DNA from: Bacteroidales bacterium | Lineage (GTDB): Bacteria > Bacteroidota > Bacteroidia > Bacteroidales > Lentimicrobiaceae | NCBI GenBank assembly: GCA_016788045.1 | Contig: JAEUTG010000014.1 | Span: 1 to 64,000 of the forward strand | Direction of reading: 5' to 3' | DNA: 64,000 nucleotides | Part shown: positions 32,934-42,420 of the stretch, one piece after another | How positions within the stretch are numbered: the first letter of the stretch is position 1 | How the letters are laid out: every line of letters begins with the position of its first letter | The notes under the pieces: generated by a model | Seen by the model: only the letters and a program-made list of their open reading frames with translations | Database searches by the model: none | What the model was told of the DNA's origin: nothing | Translations under genes and position numbers: made by a program

Positions 32934-34256
32934 ATGAAATTTTATAACAGAACCAGCGAGTTAGCTGAATTGCAACGGATTCAAAATCTGTCGTTCAGCG
33001 ACCATTCCCGGCTGACAGTAGTAACCGGAAGAAGGAGAATCGGGAAAACGAGCCTGGTTATGAAATCGGTTGAAAACCTGCCGACTATTTATCTTTTTGT
33101 AGGCCGGAAAAGCGAGGCAACACTCTGTGCTGAGTTTATTCCCATTATCGGTCAGTCACTCGATACATTTGTTCCTGCAGAGATACGCACCTTCAGGTCA
33201 TTGTTCCAATATCTCATGGAGCTGGCTTCTCAGAGGTCGTTCAATCTGGTTATTGACGAATTTCAGGAGTTTTACAACATTAATGAATCGGTATATAGTG
33301 ATATACAGAACATTTGGGATACTTATCGCAAAAAATCCAGAATGAATTTGATTGTATCCGGTTCTGTTTATTCGTTGATGCAGAAATTATTCCAAAACAA
33401 AAAGGAACCTCTTTTTGGCAGGGCGGATAATATTATCAAACTCGCGGCTTTTGATCTGGCTACACTGAAGGAAATTATGCGCGACCATAATCCCGGTTAT
33501 ACCAATGATGACTTACTTGCGCTTTACACTTTCACTGCCGGAGTGCCCAAGTACGTTGAACTTTTCTGTGACAACATAAACCTGAACGTAGATGATATGA
33601 TTTCATTTATGGTCAGGGAAAACTCTCCCTTTACCGATGAAGGTAAAAACCTGTTGATTGAAGAGTTCGGGAAAAATTATGCCACTTATTTCTCTATCCT
33701 GAGCGCTATTTCGGGTGGTATCAATACGCAACCCGAAATAGAAGCTGCATTAGGCGATAAGAGTATCGGAGGACAGATCAAACGGTTGATTGAGGATTAC
33801 AATATCATTGTCCGCCAACGTCCCATAATGGCGAAAGAAGGAAGTCAAACTGTCAGATATGAGATTCAGGATAACTTTATCCGGTTTTGGTTTAACTATT
33901 TCGACCGGTATCGCTCGCTGATAGAAATAAAGAACTTTATTGGGTTGCAAACGATTATAAAATCCGATTACCCGACCTATTCGGGTATTATGCTGGAAAG
34001 ATATTTCAAACAGCAATTTGCTGAAAGTTTTCAATATCGTGCTATCGGCTCATGGTGGGAACCCAAAGGCGTGCAAAATGAAATAGATATCGTGGCATTA
34101 AAATTAGAAAAAAATAAGGCAGTAGCGGTAGAAGTGAAGCGGCACAGGAAGAATTTTAAGCCGGAACTATTGGCTGCAAAAGTTAAACACCTTAAACATA
34201 AACTACTGCCCAAACATCAGATTGAGATGCTCTGCCTGTCATTGGAAGATATGTGA
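32934..34256 (+). CDS. ATPase with C-terminal PD-(D/E)XK nuclease-like domain (DUF234 type)
   Basis: A 440-aa P-loop ATPase of the archaeal-type/DUF234 family. ATG 32934 is chosen because the family begins FYNRTSELAELQRI. Walker A TGRRRIGKTSL (residues 31-41), Walker B FNLVIDEFQEF (about 98-108), sensor-like LIVSGSVYSLMQ, a winged-helix region (about 250-310), and a C-terminal RAIGSWWEPKGVQNEID / AVAVEVKRHRK that has the D...E-x-K layout of PD-(D/E)XK nucleases. Such genes are accessory and often lie near mobile or defence loci; the function is not established. It is bordered by a duplicated gene fragment on the left and a 56-bp repeat on the right. Confidence 0.85.
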   Translation: MKFYNRTSELAELQRIQNLSFSDHSRLTVVTGRRRIGKTSLVMKSVENLPTIYLFVGRKSEATLCAEFIPIIGQSLDTFVPAEIRTFRSLFQYLMELASQRSFNLVIDEFQEFYNINESVYSDIQNIWDTYRKKSRMNLIVSGSVYSLMQKLFQNKKEPLFGRADNIIKLAAFDLATLKEIMRDHNPGYTNDDLLALYTFTAGVPKYVELFCDNINLNVDDMISFMVRENSPFTDEGKNLLIEEFGKNYATYFSILSAISGGINTQPEIEAALGDKSIGGQIKRLIEDYNIIVRQRPIMAKEGSQTVRYEIQDNFIRFWFNYFDRYRSLIEIKNFIGLQTIIKSDYPTYSGIMLERYFKQQFAESFQYRAIGSWWEPKGVQNEIDIVALKLEKNKAVAVEVKRHRKNFKPELLAAKVKHLKHKLLPKHQIEMLCLSLEDM

Positions 34257-35064
34257 AACACTTAAATTTTGTTCGTTGTTCTTGTTTGAAATATTGTCCA
34301 AAAGGGATTAGAAATTCTCAGAGTTCCGGTGAAACAAAATAGGTTATACAGAGCACCCCGGGGCTTCACAGAGCACACGGAGAAGAATGAATCTCTCACG
34401 CAGTGGCGGGACAGGTTGTGAAATAAAAGTGTTATACAGATAAATACCTGTAAGTGAAACTTTTTATGTTTAGTTAATGCATTTATGACTGCTATTAATG
34501 CATCACTCCTCACTGTATCACTTTCTTCATCCTTACAGGATTTTCATCATTCTATAAGGGATATAACTTTGGATTTGATAGTGTTTCCTGTTTCGAACAG
34601 TTTGAAAAACGTTGTAAACTAATGCATAAAAACAAAATACATAAATTGTTTATTTCTAAATTTGATAATCTAAAACATTATTTACCTTAGCAAGGTACTT
34701 AATAATTATTGAAACCAATTATAAAATTTTATAATAATATGAATATCAGTATATTACCACCCCCGATCAAACAATTTACCTGCAAATACCCCAACTGCCA
34801 CTTTTATTTAAAAGCGTAATTGCATCTTTCGTTGGCAGAATGGCAAAATGGGTCGGCCAGATAAATCTGAGATGCCTTGGATTGAAAGTTGTTTTATTAT
34901 TTCCATGTGTTCAGAATTACAGGGTTAAACGTAATCATTTTTTTACAAGTCATTCAAATGTGACTATTGCATTTTGCCAACATTACAGGCAATAGTCTGC
35001 ATCACATTCATGATAAAGATACATAGAAGTCACAGAAGTCCCATAATCCGGATAGATCAATGCT
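34257..35064. other. AT-rich gap between the ATPase and the HTH gene
   Basis: About 800 bp without a supportable gene. It contains CACAGAG-type arm-like repeats near 34320-34380, a 56-bp repeat (34388-34443) also found at 42346-42401, and then very AT-rich sequence (34600-34760). No tRNA or clear terminator was recognised. Confidence 0.6.
34388..34443. repeat. 56-bp dispersed repeat, copy 1
   Basis: Identical over 56 bp to 42346-42401 in the same orientation. It begins TGAATCTCTCACGCAGTG and ends GTTATACAGATAA. In both copies CACAGAG-like repeats precede it. Confidence 0.95.
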
Positions 35065-35286
35065 ATGACATACTTAAGGAAAAAAGAAAAACTGAATTAC
35101 TTGTTGGAGTTGATTAATAAAGGAAATTGTGGCGATGCAGCGCAACTTGCTTTAAGTTTACATGTTTCGGTTCGTACCATTAAGAATTACTTATCCATAC
35201 TGCGGCAAATGGGATACTACATAGTTTTTGACCAAAAAGTTGGGTCCTATATGATTATTAACCAGGATATTCCACATGAATTATAG
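35065..35286 (+). CDS. Small HTH DNA-binding protein
   Basis: A 73-aa protein made of a single helix-turn-helix domain of the DeoR/HTH_11 or MarR-like kind. The core is DAAQLALSLHVSVRTIKNYL with SVRTIKNYLSILRQ as the likely recognition helix, then a short wing (GYYIVFDQKVGSYMI). It has no effector domain, so it may be a stand-alone repressor or a shortened regulator. A 14-bp palindrome 58 bp after its stop is a candidate target. No promoter was identified. Confidence 0.7.
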   Translation: MTYLRKKEKLNYLLELINKGNCGDAAQLALSLHVSVRTIKNYLSILRQMGYYIVFDQKVGSYMIINQDIPHEL

Positions 35287-35635
35287 CACAGTGTTAGATT
35301 CTTTGCCTTGTTCTAATCCGGAATGAGTATAAATAGCAAAACTTGCACGCGCGTGCAGGATTTTTGCACGGCGGTGGATGTATATTGGCCGGATAAAAGA
35401 GAGCCTGGCCAGCCGTAAAAAAAAGAAAGCCTCTCCCGCGGAGCGCACCTTGTCAGCTATAACTTAGTACAAACCAAAAACGAAAGAGGCTTTGCAAAGA
35501 TAGGTATACATCCTGAATATTGATAAATTATTACTATTTCAGGCGCATGGGCTTCAGTTCGTTAACTGAGATAATAACTGCGAAAGTGGAGTAATAATGA
35601 AAGAAAAGTTTAATCTGAACTCAATATAATCAACA
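35287..35635. other. Structured intergenic region with palindrome and candidate hairpin RNA
   Basis: No gene seen. Perfect 14-bp palindrome TGCACGCGCGTGCA at 35344-35357 is followed by a related half-site TGCACGG (35365-35371). Further on, AAAGCCTCT (35426-35434) and AGAGGCTTT (35485-35493) form a 9-bp inverted repeat around 50 nt. The rest leads to the start of the broken subtilase gene. Confidence 0.55.
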
Positions 35636-36382
35636 ATGAAAAAGTACAAATACGCCAAATTAATTATAACGGGTATCTTTTTGATGTATGGCATCCTAAA
35701 CCTGCATGCACAGGATTATAAATCAGGTATTCTTTGGTTGATGTTTCAAAGTGATGATATTACAAAAGTAAGTGAAACTGAAACTTCGAATTCAACGATT
35801 AACAAGATCTTCGATAAAAATGGTGTTTACTCAATGAGGCAGGTTTTTCCCTATGCCAAATTAGTTGAGAACAGGAGGATTTATGAAGTGAAATTCACAG
35901 GTAATGATGAAGATTTTACGGAAGGAATAATCAATGATGCAACTGATCTTTGTTTTCATCCTTACCGATTATCCAACCCAGTATTAACTTACAATCCAGA
36001 AGATGTTTTCTGGAATTATAATAATGGTGAATGGATGTGGCATTTAAAAAAAATTCAGGCAGATAATGCCTGGGATATTCAAAGAGGAGAAGAAGGAATA
36101 GTTATTGCTGTTATTGATAGTTATTTCGATCCAACCCATCCCGATTTGCGATCTGAATTTCTCATGAATAAAAATCCAATTACAGATAGTGTATATTATC
36201 CTTGCTATTCTGCTGGTGGTATATTTAATCCAGGCCATGGAACTATAGTAGCAGGATTTGCTTCTGGCCAAACGACCGATGAAAATACTATTCAACCAGA
36301 TACAGCATACTACTGTTCAATTGGGTATAAAACAAAACTTTTAGGTTATTCATTAATTGGCGGTGGAAAATCGATGTTGTAG
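35636..36382 (+). pseudogene. Broken T9SS subtilisin-like protease, N-terminal part (ends at in-frame amber)
   Basis: First 248 codons of an S8 peptidase: signal peptide (ITGIFLMYGILNLHA), prodomain (about 30-135), catalytic Asp161 (VIAVIDSYFDPTHPD) and His201 (FNPGHGTIVAGFASG). Reading stops at TAG 36380-36382, and the same frame resumes without a shift, with SALHASTVMNANVITLSAH. The serine and the oxyanion Asn lie beyond the stop, so the product cannot be active unless TAG is read through. TAG is an ordinary stop in this genome (butyrate kinase ends with it). This is therefore a nonsense mutation or a sequencing error. Confidence 0.85.
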
Positions 36383-37696
36383 AGCGCACTTCATGCATCT
36401 ACAGTAATGAATGCGAATGTAATTACACTATCAGCCCATGAGGGATGCAAACCACAAAGTCCTGACTTGGAATCGTCAATCATTCATGAAATTCTTGAAA
36501 ATGGAACATCAATAGTAGTTGCTGCTGCTAATGGTTTCTGTCAAGGTTGTTATTCTAATGGAACTGAGCAATTAAAAGTTGAAGGTTGTAATGAACCTGC
36601 AGATTTTGTGAATTTTACACCAACATATCCTTTTTCACCGGATTATGATGACAGAATAATAGTTGTATCAGGTACAACAAGTGGTGACAGCCTAACACGC
36701 AGGGTCTATGATTCTGTTTCACAACAATGGCATGAAAGCACATTTTCTTATTTCCCGCAGGTTGATGTTTGTGCTCCCGGCTATGATTTAATGGGTACTA
36801 CCCCTACCCGATATGGAGATTCCCTTAATCCTTGTTTAAAAAAAGGATGGCCATTTTATGGTTTCAACGCAGGAACTTCATTTTCTACTCCTATCGTGGC
36901 CGGTTTGATAGGATTAATTAAATCTTCCAATCCATGGCTGTCACCAGCCCAGGTTCAGGATATTATTAAAGGGAATGTTGATCCGGTGCTTGATGCGAAT
37001 GATTACAAATTACCAAATGGGATGTCACAAACCGGAACCGGTCGTATTAATGCCTATAAAGCGATTATGGAAGCAGATTCTTTGGTGAAAAATTATTATA
37101 TTTGTGATTCAACTGAAGTTGTGTGGGAAGATTCTGTCTATGTGAAGGATTTTGTTAAAATATGTTCCGGTAGCACCCTAAGGGTAAAATCTGACGTATT
37201 TTTTAAAGAGAAAGGAAGGGTAGTCGTTGAATGTGGGGGAAAACTAATTGTTGAGGGAGGGAGGCTAACCGGACAACCTCACAAATTATGGCAAGGTGTA
37301 ATTGCTTACAGTAATTCCAGTCTAACACAGAATTACATTAACCAAAGCACAGTTGTTGTTCAGGATAATGGTATTATTGAAAATGCAATTGTCGGAATAA
37401 GTACTGTGCAACCCATGCCTGATGAGGGTTCTGGATTACCTGGTCAATTGATTGATTATAAAGGAGGGGCAATTGTAGTTTGCAATACGGCTATCTTTAA
37501 AAATAACAAAGTAGCTGTCGATTTTAAACCTTACAGTTTCTCAAACATGAGTAGTTTTGCAAAATGTCAGTTTATTACTGATATACCAAAGTTGAAAGCA
37601 ATTGATAATCAGCGGAATGGAAGGATTTTTGCAATTGAGTCAATCATGAAAAGATTGAGTGAATCGGGAATCATTGTGCTTTACGAGCTTGCTTGA
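36383..37696 (+). pseudogene. Broken T9SS subtilisin-like protease, middle part (Ser domain and start of beta-helix)
   Basis: Continuation in frame after the amber codon; the first internal ATG is 36407. It carries the oxyanion Asn (VVAAANGFCQG) and the catalytic Ser in GFNAGTSFSTPIVAG, completing the triad with Asp161/His201 of the preceding part. After the peptidase domain come a small beta domain and the beginning of a beta-helix (about 37290-37580). From about 37582 the frame runs into unrelated sequence and stops at 37696. The reading frame continues after an insertion in the part starting near 37983. Confidence 0.8.
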
Positions 37697-37982
37697 TAAA
37701 GCGAAATTGATTTTGATTCCGATTTTGGAATGTAATGGGAAATCGATTTCAATTGCAAACGAATGAAAAATGAGAAATATTGCATTCCGGCTGAATAATA
37801 TTAAATTTGAAAAATCAGAGGTTAGCTTCTTTTCAATCAATTATCCCGTTGCTTATCCAAGATAAACACCATGCTAATATTGCTGATTGAAAAGAAGAAC
37901 AACAGCTTTCAACACAGGATTAACTTCATTGCTTTTTTTCCTGCGCTCAAAACAAAGCTAAAGCAACGAAGCTAATCCTGGG
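37582..37982. mobile_element. ~400-bp structured insertion in the subtilase gene
   Basis: Coding similarity to a beta-helix protein ends at about 37581 (CQFITD) and resumes near 37983 in another frame ([16 protein letters not shown]). The inserted stretch has nested inverted repeats: GTTGAAAGC/GCTTTCAAC (37591-37599, 37905-37913), a perfect 14-bp pair (37826-37839, 37884-37897) and a 21-bp pair with two mismatches (37915-37935, 37960-37980). No gene. It looks like a MITE or a structured RNA element; exact ends are estimated. Confidence 0.55.
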
Positions 37983-38022
37983 TACGTTAGTTGATGAATC
38001 TTTACCTTCATATTTTGTTAAG

Positions 38023-40032
38023 ATGAACAGCGTCACAGGGATTCATTATAAAGGTTGTCATTTCGAAAATTCTGCTATTGATGGAGGTGTTGGTTCAGGA
38101 ATTTATAGTTACAATTCTGCATTTAGTGTTGATGAATATTGTCAATCACAGGTATATCCTTGTTCTTCCTACATAAGTACTGATTTTCTAAGTCTGAATT
38201 ATGGAATATATATGCTCGGATCAGCAACTACCCGTACAGCGAGGATTGAAAATTGTGAATTCCGTAATAACAATACCGGTATTTATGCAAGTGGAATTAT
38301 TGGACTAAAGGTAAATCACAACCTGTTTATACCTGATCCTGTAAATTCATCTAATATAAATAATACGATTCTCGGCGGATTGTATCTGGATGGTTGTACA
38401 GCATATACAGTGGAGGAGAATAATTTTATTTCAAATACAACATTCGGACAATCAGGTATAAAAGTGGGCATAGTTATCAATAACTCGGGCTCTGACAACA
38501 ATTATGTTTACCTCAACACCTTTACCGGTCTTGATTATGGCGCCCATGCCCAAAATAAGAACCGCAGTGCAAATGGATTAACCGGTCTGCAATTCAAATG
38601 TAATGTATTTACGAATTGTTTAAGCGATATATCCGTTAAAGCCACTTCGCTTAATCAGGGTATCCGTACCAGCCAGGGCCAACCCGGCAATAATGTAACC
38701 GATCCCGCCGGAAACCAGTTCAGCAACCTGACTACACCAGGATATTGGAGTATTAATAATGAAGCTTCGTCGATTAATTACTTTCACCATCGTAAACTTC
38801 TTAATTCGGACAATCCATGGTATCCAAATAATATTTATAATGTTACCAGAATTGGTGCCAGTGTTTCTTATTCTTCAACAGCCTGCCCGCCAAGTTCTGG
38901 TGGAGGAGGTGAAACAAAGGATTTGCTGTTATCATCAATTTCAGAGAACAGTTCAGCAGCAGATACCATCAGTTGTCAGCTTACATTGCTTGTTGATAAT
39001 AGTAATACAGAAGAATTACTGGGGACTGTTTATTATTCCACACCGGACGAAGCCGGCCAGCTATATGATGAATTGTTAAGTGGGTCACCTTATCTTTCCG
39101 ATACCGTAGTTTATCAGGCTGTTGAAAGGGAAGAGGTACTGAACAATGCCATGATCCGTGATGTTATGGTAGCAAATCCGCATACAGCCAAGGCTGAGGT
39201 TATATTGAATGGATTAGATAGCCGTGCTATCCCGATGCCGGATAATATGTACAACGAGATTGTGGCAGTTGCCGATACCGTTTCAGCCAAAGAATTGCTT
39301 GAAGCAGATCTGTCTGCCAGGCTTTCTGGCAGGGATGAAGCTTTTATGTCTTTGCTTGCACTTTATCCCTCAGAGGATTATCCGGCTGATACCCTGATTG
39401 ATTTAACAAATGACATTGCATTGTTGCAGGCTAAATACCTGAAATCTTTGTACCTTCTTTCAAAACAAGAAACTGAGGAGGCTTACGATGCAGCAACTGA
39501 TATTCCATTGCTTGCTTCCATTGATGGCAGAGAGAGCGAATGCCAGGATTTTGTATCATACCTGCAGCTTATTCTGCAATACAACGATCAAGATAGCATT
39601 CCCGCGGAGTATCTAGAACCGCTTACACTTAGTTCCAATGAGCAGGTTAAAGCCTTTGCCAGAAATACCATGATAGATAACGGTTCTATTACTTACCATG
39701 AACCTTATCTATTGCCTGACGGTACAAAATCAGTCAGGGTGCGCAGAACAAATGTTAATGCTACGGCTGAGGCAACTGCCGAAGGATACCTGAAGATTTA
39801 TCCGAACCCGGCAAAGGGTTTTGTAACAGTAGAATATAAATTGCCTGAAGGTGAAGTAAACGGAATGATTTCCTTTTACGACCTTAAAGGCAGCTTACAG
39901 TTCAGTAAATCTATTGAAGGCAATATAAACCAGGTAGTCATACCTCTCCACCGGCTTAGCTCGGGCAATTACCTGCTGGAACTTTCTGCCGGAAAACAAA
40001 GATTAGATTCAGTGAAGCTGACGATTAAGTAA
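38023..40032 (+). pseudogene. Broken T9SS subtilisin-like protease, C-terminal part with sorting domain
   Basis: A 669-codon frame starting at ATG 38023, with in-frame coding-like sequence reaching back to about 37983. It continues the beta-helix ([33 protein letters not shown]), then a helical region of unknown type (about 300-560) and a type A T9SS sorting domain ([16 protein letters not shown] ... [13 protein letters not shown]). It has no signal peptide, which supports it being the separated 3' part of the gene beginning at 35636. If expressed alone from 38023 it could not be exported. Together the parts would make a roughly 1,450-residue secreted protease. Confidence 0.75.
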
Positions 40033-40039
40033 ATAGACC

Positions 40040-40072
40040 AGTCCGCAGCTGCAATGCAGCTGCGGACTTTTA
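40040..40072 (+). terminator. Rho-independent terminator after the broken protease gene
   Basis: Perfect stem AGTCCGCAGCTGC / GCAGCTGCGGACT with a 2-nt to 4-nt loop, followed by TTTTAATTCATTTTTT. It ends 12 bp before the next gene. Confidence 0.88.
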
Positions 40073-40083
40073 ATTCATTTTTT

Positions 40084-41682
40084 ATGAAAAAAGCCTTACT
40101 CTTATTAGCCTTTATTCCATTATCTTCTTTCGCGCAACCCTGGTTAAAATTCTTTTATCCAGCCTGGGTATATCATGTAACTTCAAGTTTTAATAAGGAT
40201 TATGATCCAGGGTACTTATTAACACTTCAAGCCGCTAATTTTTCACCTATATCTAACCAACATACTATAATTGAAAAAATAGACGATAATGGGCTATTAA
40301 TTCAGGAAATTATTGCAGGAAATGGACCGAATGAAAGCTCAAGGTTTGATTTTCCGTATGTTACAATTGAAGGTGAACTGATTTTACCTGGTAGCAAATG
40401 GAGTAGTAATCAAATTGAAGACCCGATTTTGGTAAAACTTGATTTGTGCCGTCAAAAGAATTGGTGTACAAGCCTTGTTAATAATCCAGACTGGCCGGAT
40501 TTCTTTTTGGATGCCTGTGTTACTTCGGATGGCTCGATCGTTGCACTTAGTATGCAAAACGACCCGGATAATACTGAATCATTTCATCTACATAAATTTA
40601 CACCGGATGGGCAGCCGCTATGGCGCAAGGAACTGGCCAGTCCTCAGCTTCACCCCGATATATGGGATCCAGAGCCATGGAAACTACTACAGATGCCCGA
40701 TGGGGATTTCCTTGTTACAGGAAATTGTTACTGGCCTAATCCGGAAGGCGGATTACAGAAATGGATACGAATGTTTCTGGTAGAGGCGGACGCCGATGGC
40801 AATGAGGAATGGTTTTATGTGCATGGCATAAACGATTATATTTACACTATGGGTGGAATATCCGTATTGTACAACAATAAAATCTATACTGATGGGGCAT
40901 GGTATAATCCGCAGAACAACTATCCTACACCACAATTGTTTGTAAATGATTTGAATGGGAACTATATTTACGATGCCCCGGTGGTTATTTTTGATACACT
41001 TAACAGATTTGCTGCAAATTATTTTATAATGACGGATAATCAGGATGGCTATTTTTATGGCTCAGCAAAAATGTATCTTCCTAATACTTATGAAGATACC
41101 CGCCCGGTAATGATAAAAATAGATACATTAGGCAATGTGCTTGATTTGTTTATTACTGAAACACAACCTCCATTGTATTGGGCTGGCCTGCCTTCGCTTA
41201 CACTTGATGGCAAAATTATAGTAGCCGGTGCCTGTGCAGGCACCAACCCCGATTATGATGATGTGTATGCCATGCGGTTGCTGCCTGAACTTGAATTAGA
41301 CAGCATCCCCTGGAGCAACCTGAACTACGATACCCTCTGCCCTGAACAGATAGTTTCGCATGTTATATCCTTGGATGATTGCCTGATAGTGGTGAACAAC
41401 GAGGATTATAAACCGCCGGTAAAACATACAGAATTGAAAATCACCCCGGCACCTGTTCCGGCAAATGCAACGCTCAGGCTTATCTATGACAATACGCTGA
41501 GATACAGGAATATTACTGTAAAGTGTTACAATAGTATTGGTAAAGAAGTTACCTCTTTCTGCGTAAACAGCGGAGTAAACGAAACAACTTTGGATGTGGT
41601 CAACTGGTCACCGGGTTTGTATATGGTGGTTGCATTTTCGGGTAGTAAGGCAGTGGGCAGGTGTAAGTTTATCGTGGAATAA
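40084..41682 (+). CDS. Secreted propeller-like protein with T9SS type A-like tail
   Basis: A 532-aa exported protein; ATG 40084 begins a clean signal peptide (MKKALLLLAFIPLSSFAQ). The body (about 40-440) shows propeller-like segments (GQPLWRKELASP, GDFLVTGNCYWPN, GKIIVAGACAGTN). The C-terminal 85 residues resemble a sorting domain without the YPNP motif (ITVKCYNSIGKEV, NWSPGLYMVVAFSG, GRCKFIVE). Enzymatic residues were not recognised. It lies directly after the terminator of the broken protease and before a small secreted protein. Confidence 0.78.
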   Translation: MKKALLLLAFIPLSSFAQPWLKFFYPAWVYHVTSSFNKDYDPGYLLTLQAANFSPISNQHTIIEKIDDNGLLIQEIIAGNGPNESSRFDFPYVTIEGELILPGSKWSSNQIEDPILVKLDLCRQKNWCTSLVNNPDWPDFFLDACVTSDGSIVALSMQNDPDNTESFHLHKFTPDGQPLWRKELASPQLHPDIWDPEPWKLLQMPDGDFLVTGNCYWPNPEGGLQKWIRMFLVEADADGNEEWFYVHGINDYIYTMGGISVLYNNKIYTDGAWYNPQNNYPTPQLFVNDLNGNYIYDAPVVIFDTLNRFAANYFIMTDNQDGYFYGSAKMYLPNTYEDTRPVMIKIDTLGNVLDLFITETQPPLYWAGLPSLTLDGKIIVAGACAGTNPDYDDVYAMRLLPELELDSIPWSNLNYDTLCPEQIVSHVISLDDCLIVVNNEDYKPPVKHTELKITPAPVPANATLRLIYDNTLRYRNITVKCYNSIGKEVTSFCVNSGVNETTLDVVNWSPGLYMVVAFSGSKAVGRCKFIVE

Positions 41683-41748
41683 ACATCAATTGGAACGCTA
41701 TTGGTTTTTATCAGGATTGCGCTCAACAAAGCACTTAAATAACTAAAA

Positions 41749-42237
41749 ATGAAAAGAATATATTCAACTGTTGCCTTACTTTTGCTTACAATTTGTCTTT
41801 TTGCACAGCAACCGGAAAATCCATTGCCCATAAATGTTGATTTCCGGGAAGGCCTGATTGTGTTTACCATTCCACCGCCATACCATACCCAAAACATCAG
41901 GCCCATGGCTGTACCGGTTTTTGTTACCTCCATGCGTACCATGGTCATGCAGCAGTACTCACCCTCAAAAGATGAAATGCTCAGGGTACTGGAAGAAAGA
42001 ACTGCCAATCTACCGGTTGCAGCCGACAATGAAACCAGGCTTGCATTTGCGAAAGATGTGGCTTTGTATATCTATATTTCAAACAACAACACATCAAAGC
42101 TACCGGAAAAAGCCCGGTGGGCCATTGAAACATGGAATACAGCGCCGGAAACTTATGCCATCCGAATCCAGATTGGTTTGGTTAAGGATTATATTCAGTT
42201 TGGGGATTTATTGACCGAAGAGGGTAATGCAAAATAG
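41749..42237 (+). CDS. Small exported protein of unknown function
   Basis: A 162-aa protein with a clear signal peptide (MKRIYSTVALLLLTICLFAQ). The mature part has a Pro-rich start (QPENPLPINVDFREG, PPPYHTQ), then a helix-rich section. No domain recognised and no sorting domain, so it is probably periplasmic or secreted by another route. It follows the propeller protein by 66 bp on the same strand and could share its transcript. Confidence 0.65.
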   Translation: MKRIYSTVALLLLTICLFAQQPENPLPINVDFREGLIVFTIPPPYHTQNIRPMAVPVFVTSMRTMVMQQYSPSKDEMLRVLEERTANLPVAADNETRLAFAKDVALYIYISNNNTSKLPEKARWAIETWNTAPETYAIRIQIGLVKDYIQFGDLLTEEGNAK

Positions 42238-42345
42238 TCACTTTAACTCAGCGCAGCGGATTTTTCTCCGTGAACATCATTGAAAAAATATTACACAAAG
42301 CTGCACAAAGGTGACACAGAGTTACACAGAGAAAAACGCCCTCCC

Positions 42346-42401
42346 TGAATCTCTCACGCAGTGGCGGGACAGGTTGTGAAATAAAAGTGTTATACAGATA
42401 A
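42346..42401. repeat. 56-bp dispersed repeat, copy 2
   Basis: Identical to 34388-34443. Upstream (42285-42335) are CACAAAG/CACAGAG octamer-like repeats of the arm type seen in cassette B. It ends 19 bp from the stop codon of the intact metallo-hydrolase gene, whose fragment lies near copy 1. Confidence 0.95.
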
Positions 42402-42420
42402 TCAATTAGCAAGATTTTTA

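Noticed and set aside
34257..35064. Hidden gene or tRNA in the 800-bp gap
   Set aside because: No frame of reasonable composition and no cloverleaf-like pattern was recognised.
36380..36382. Recoding of TAG (for example pyrrolysine or suppressor)
   Set aside because: Butyrate kinase uses TAG as a normal stop, no pyl genes are seen, and the same gene carries a second lesion.
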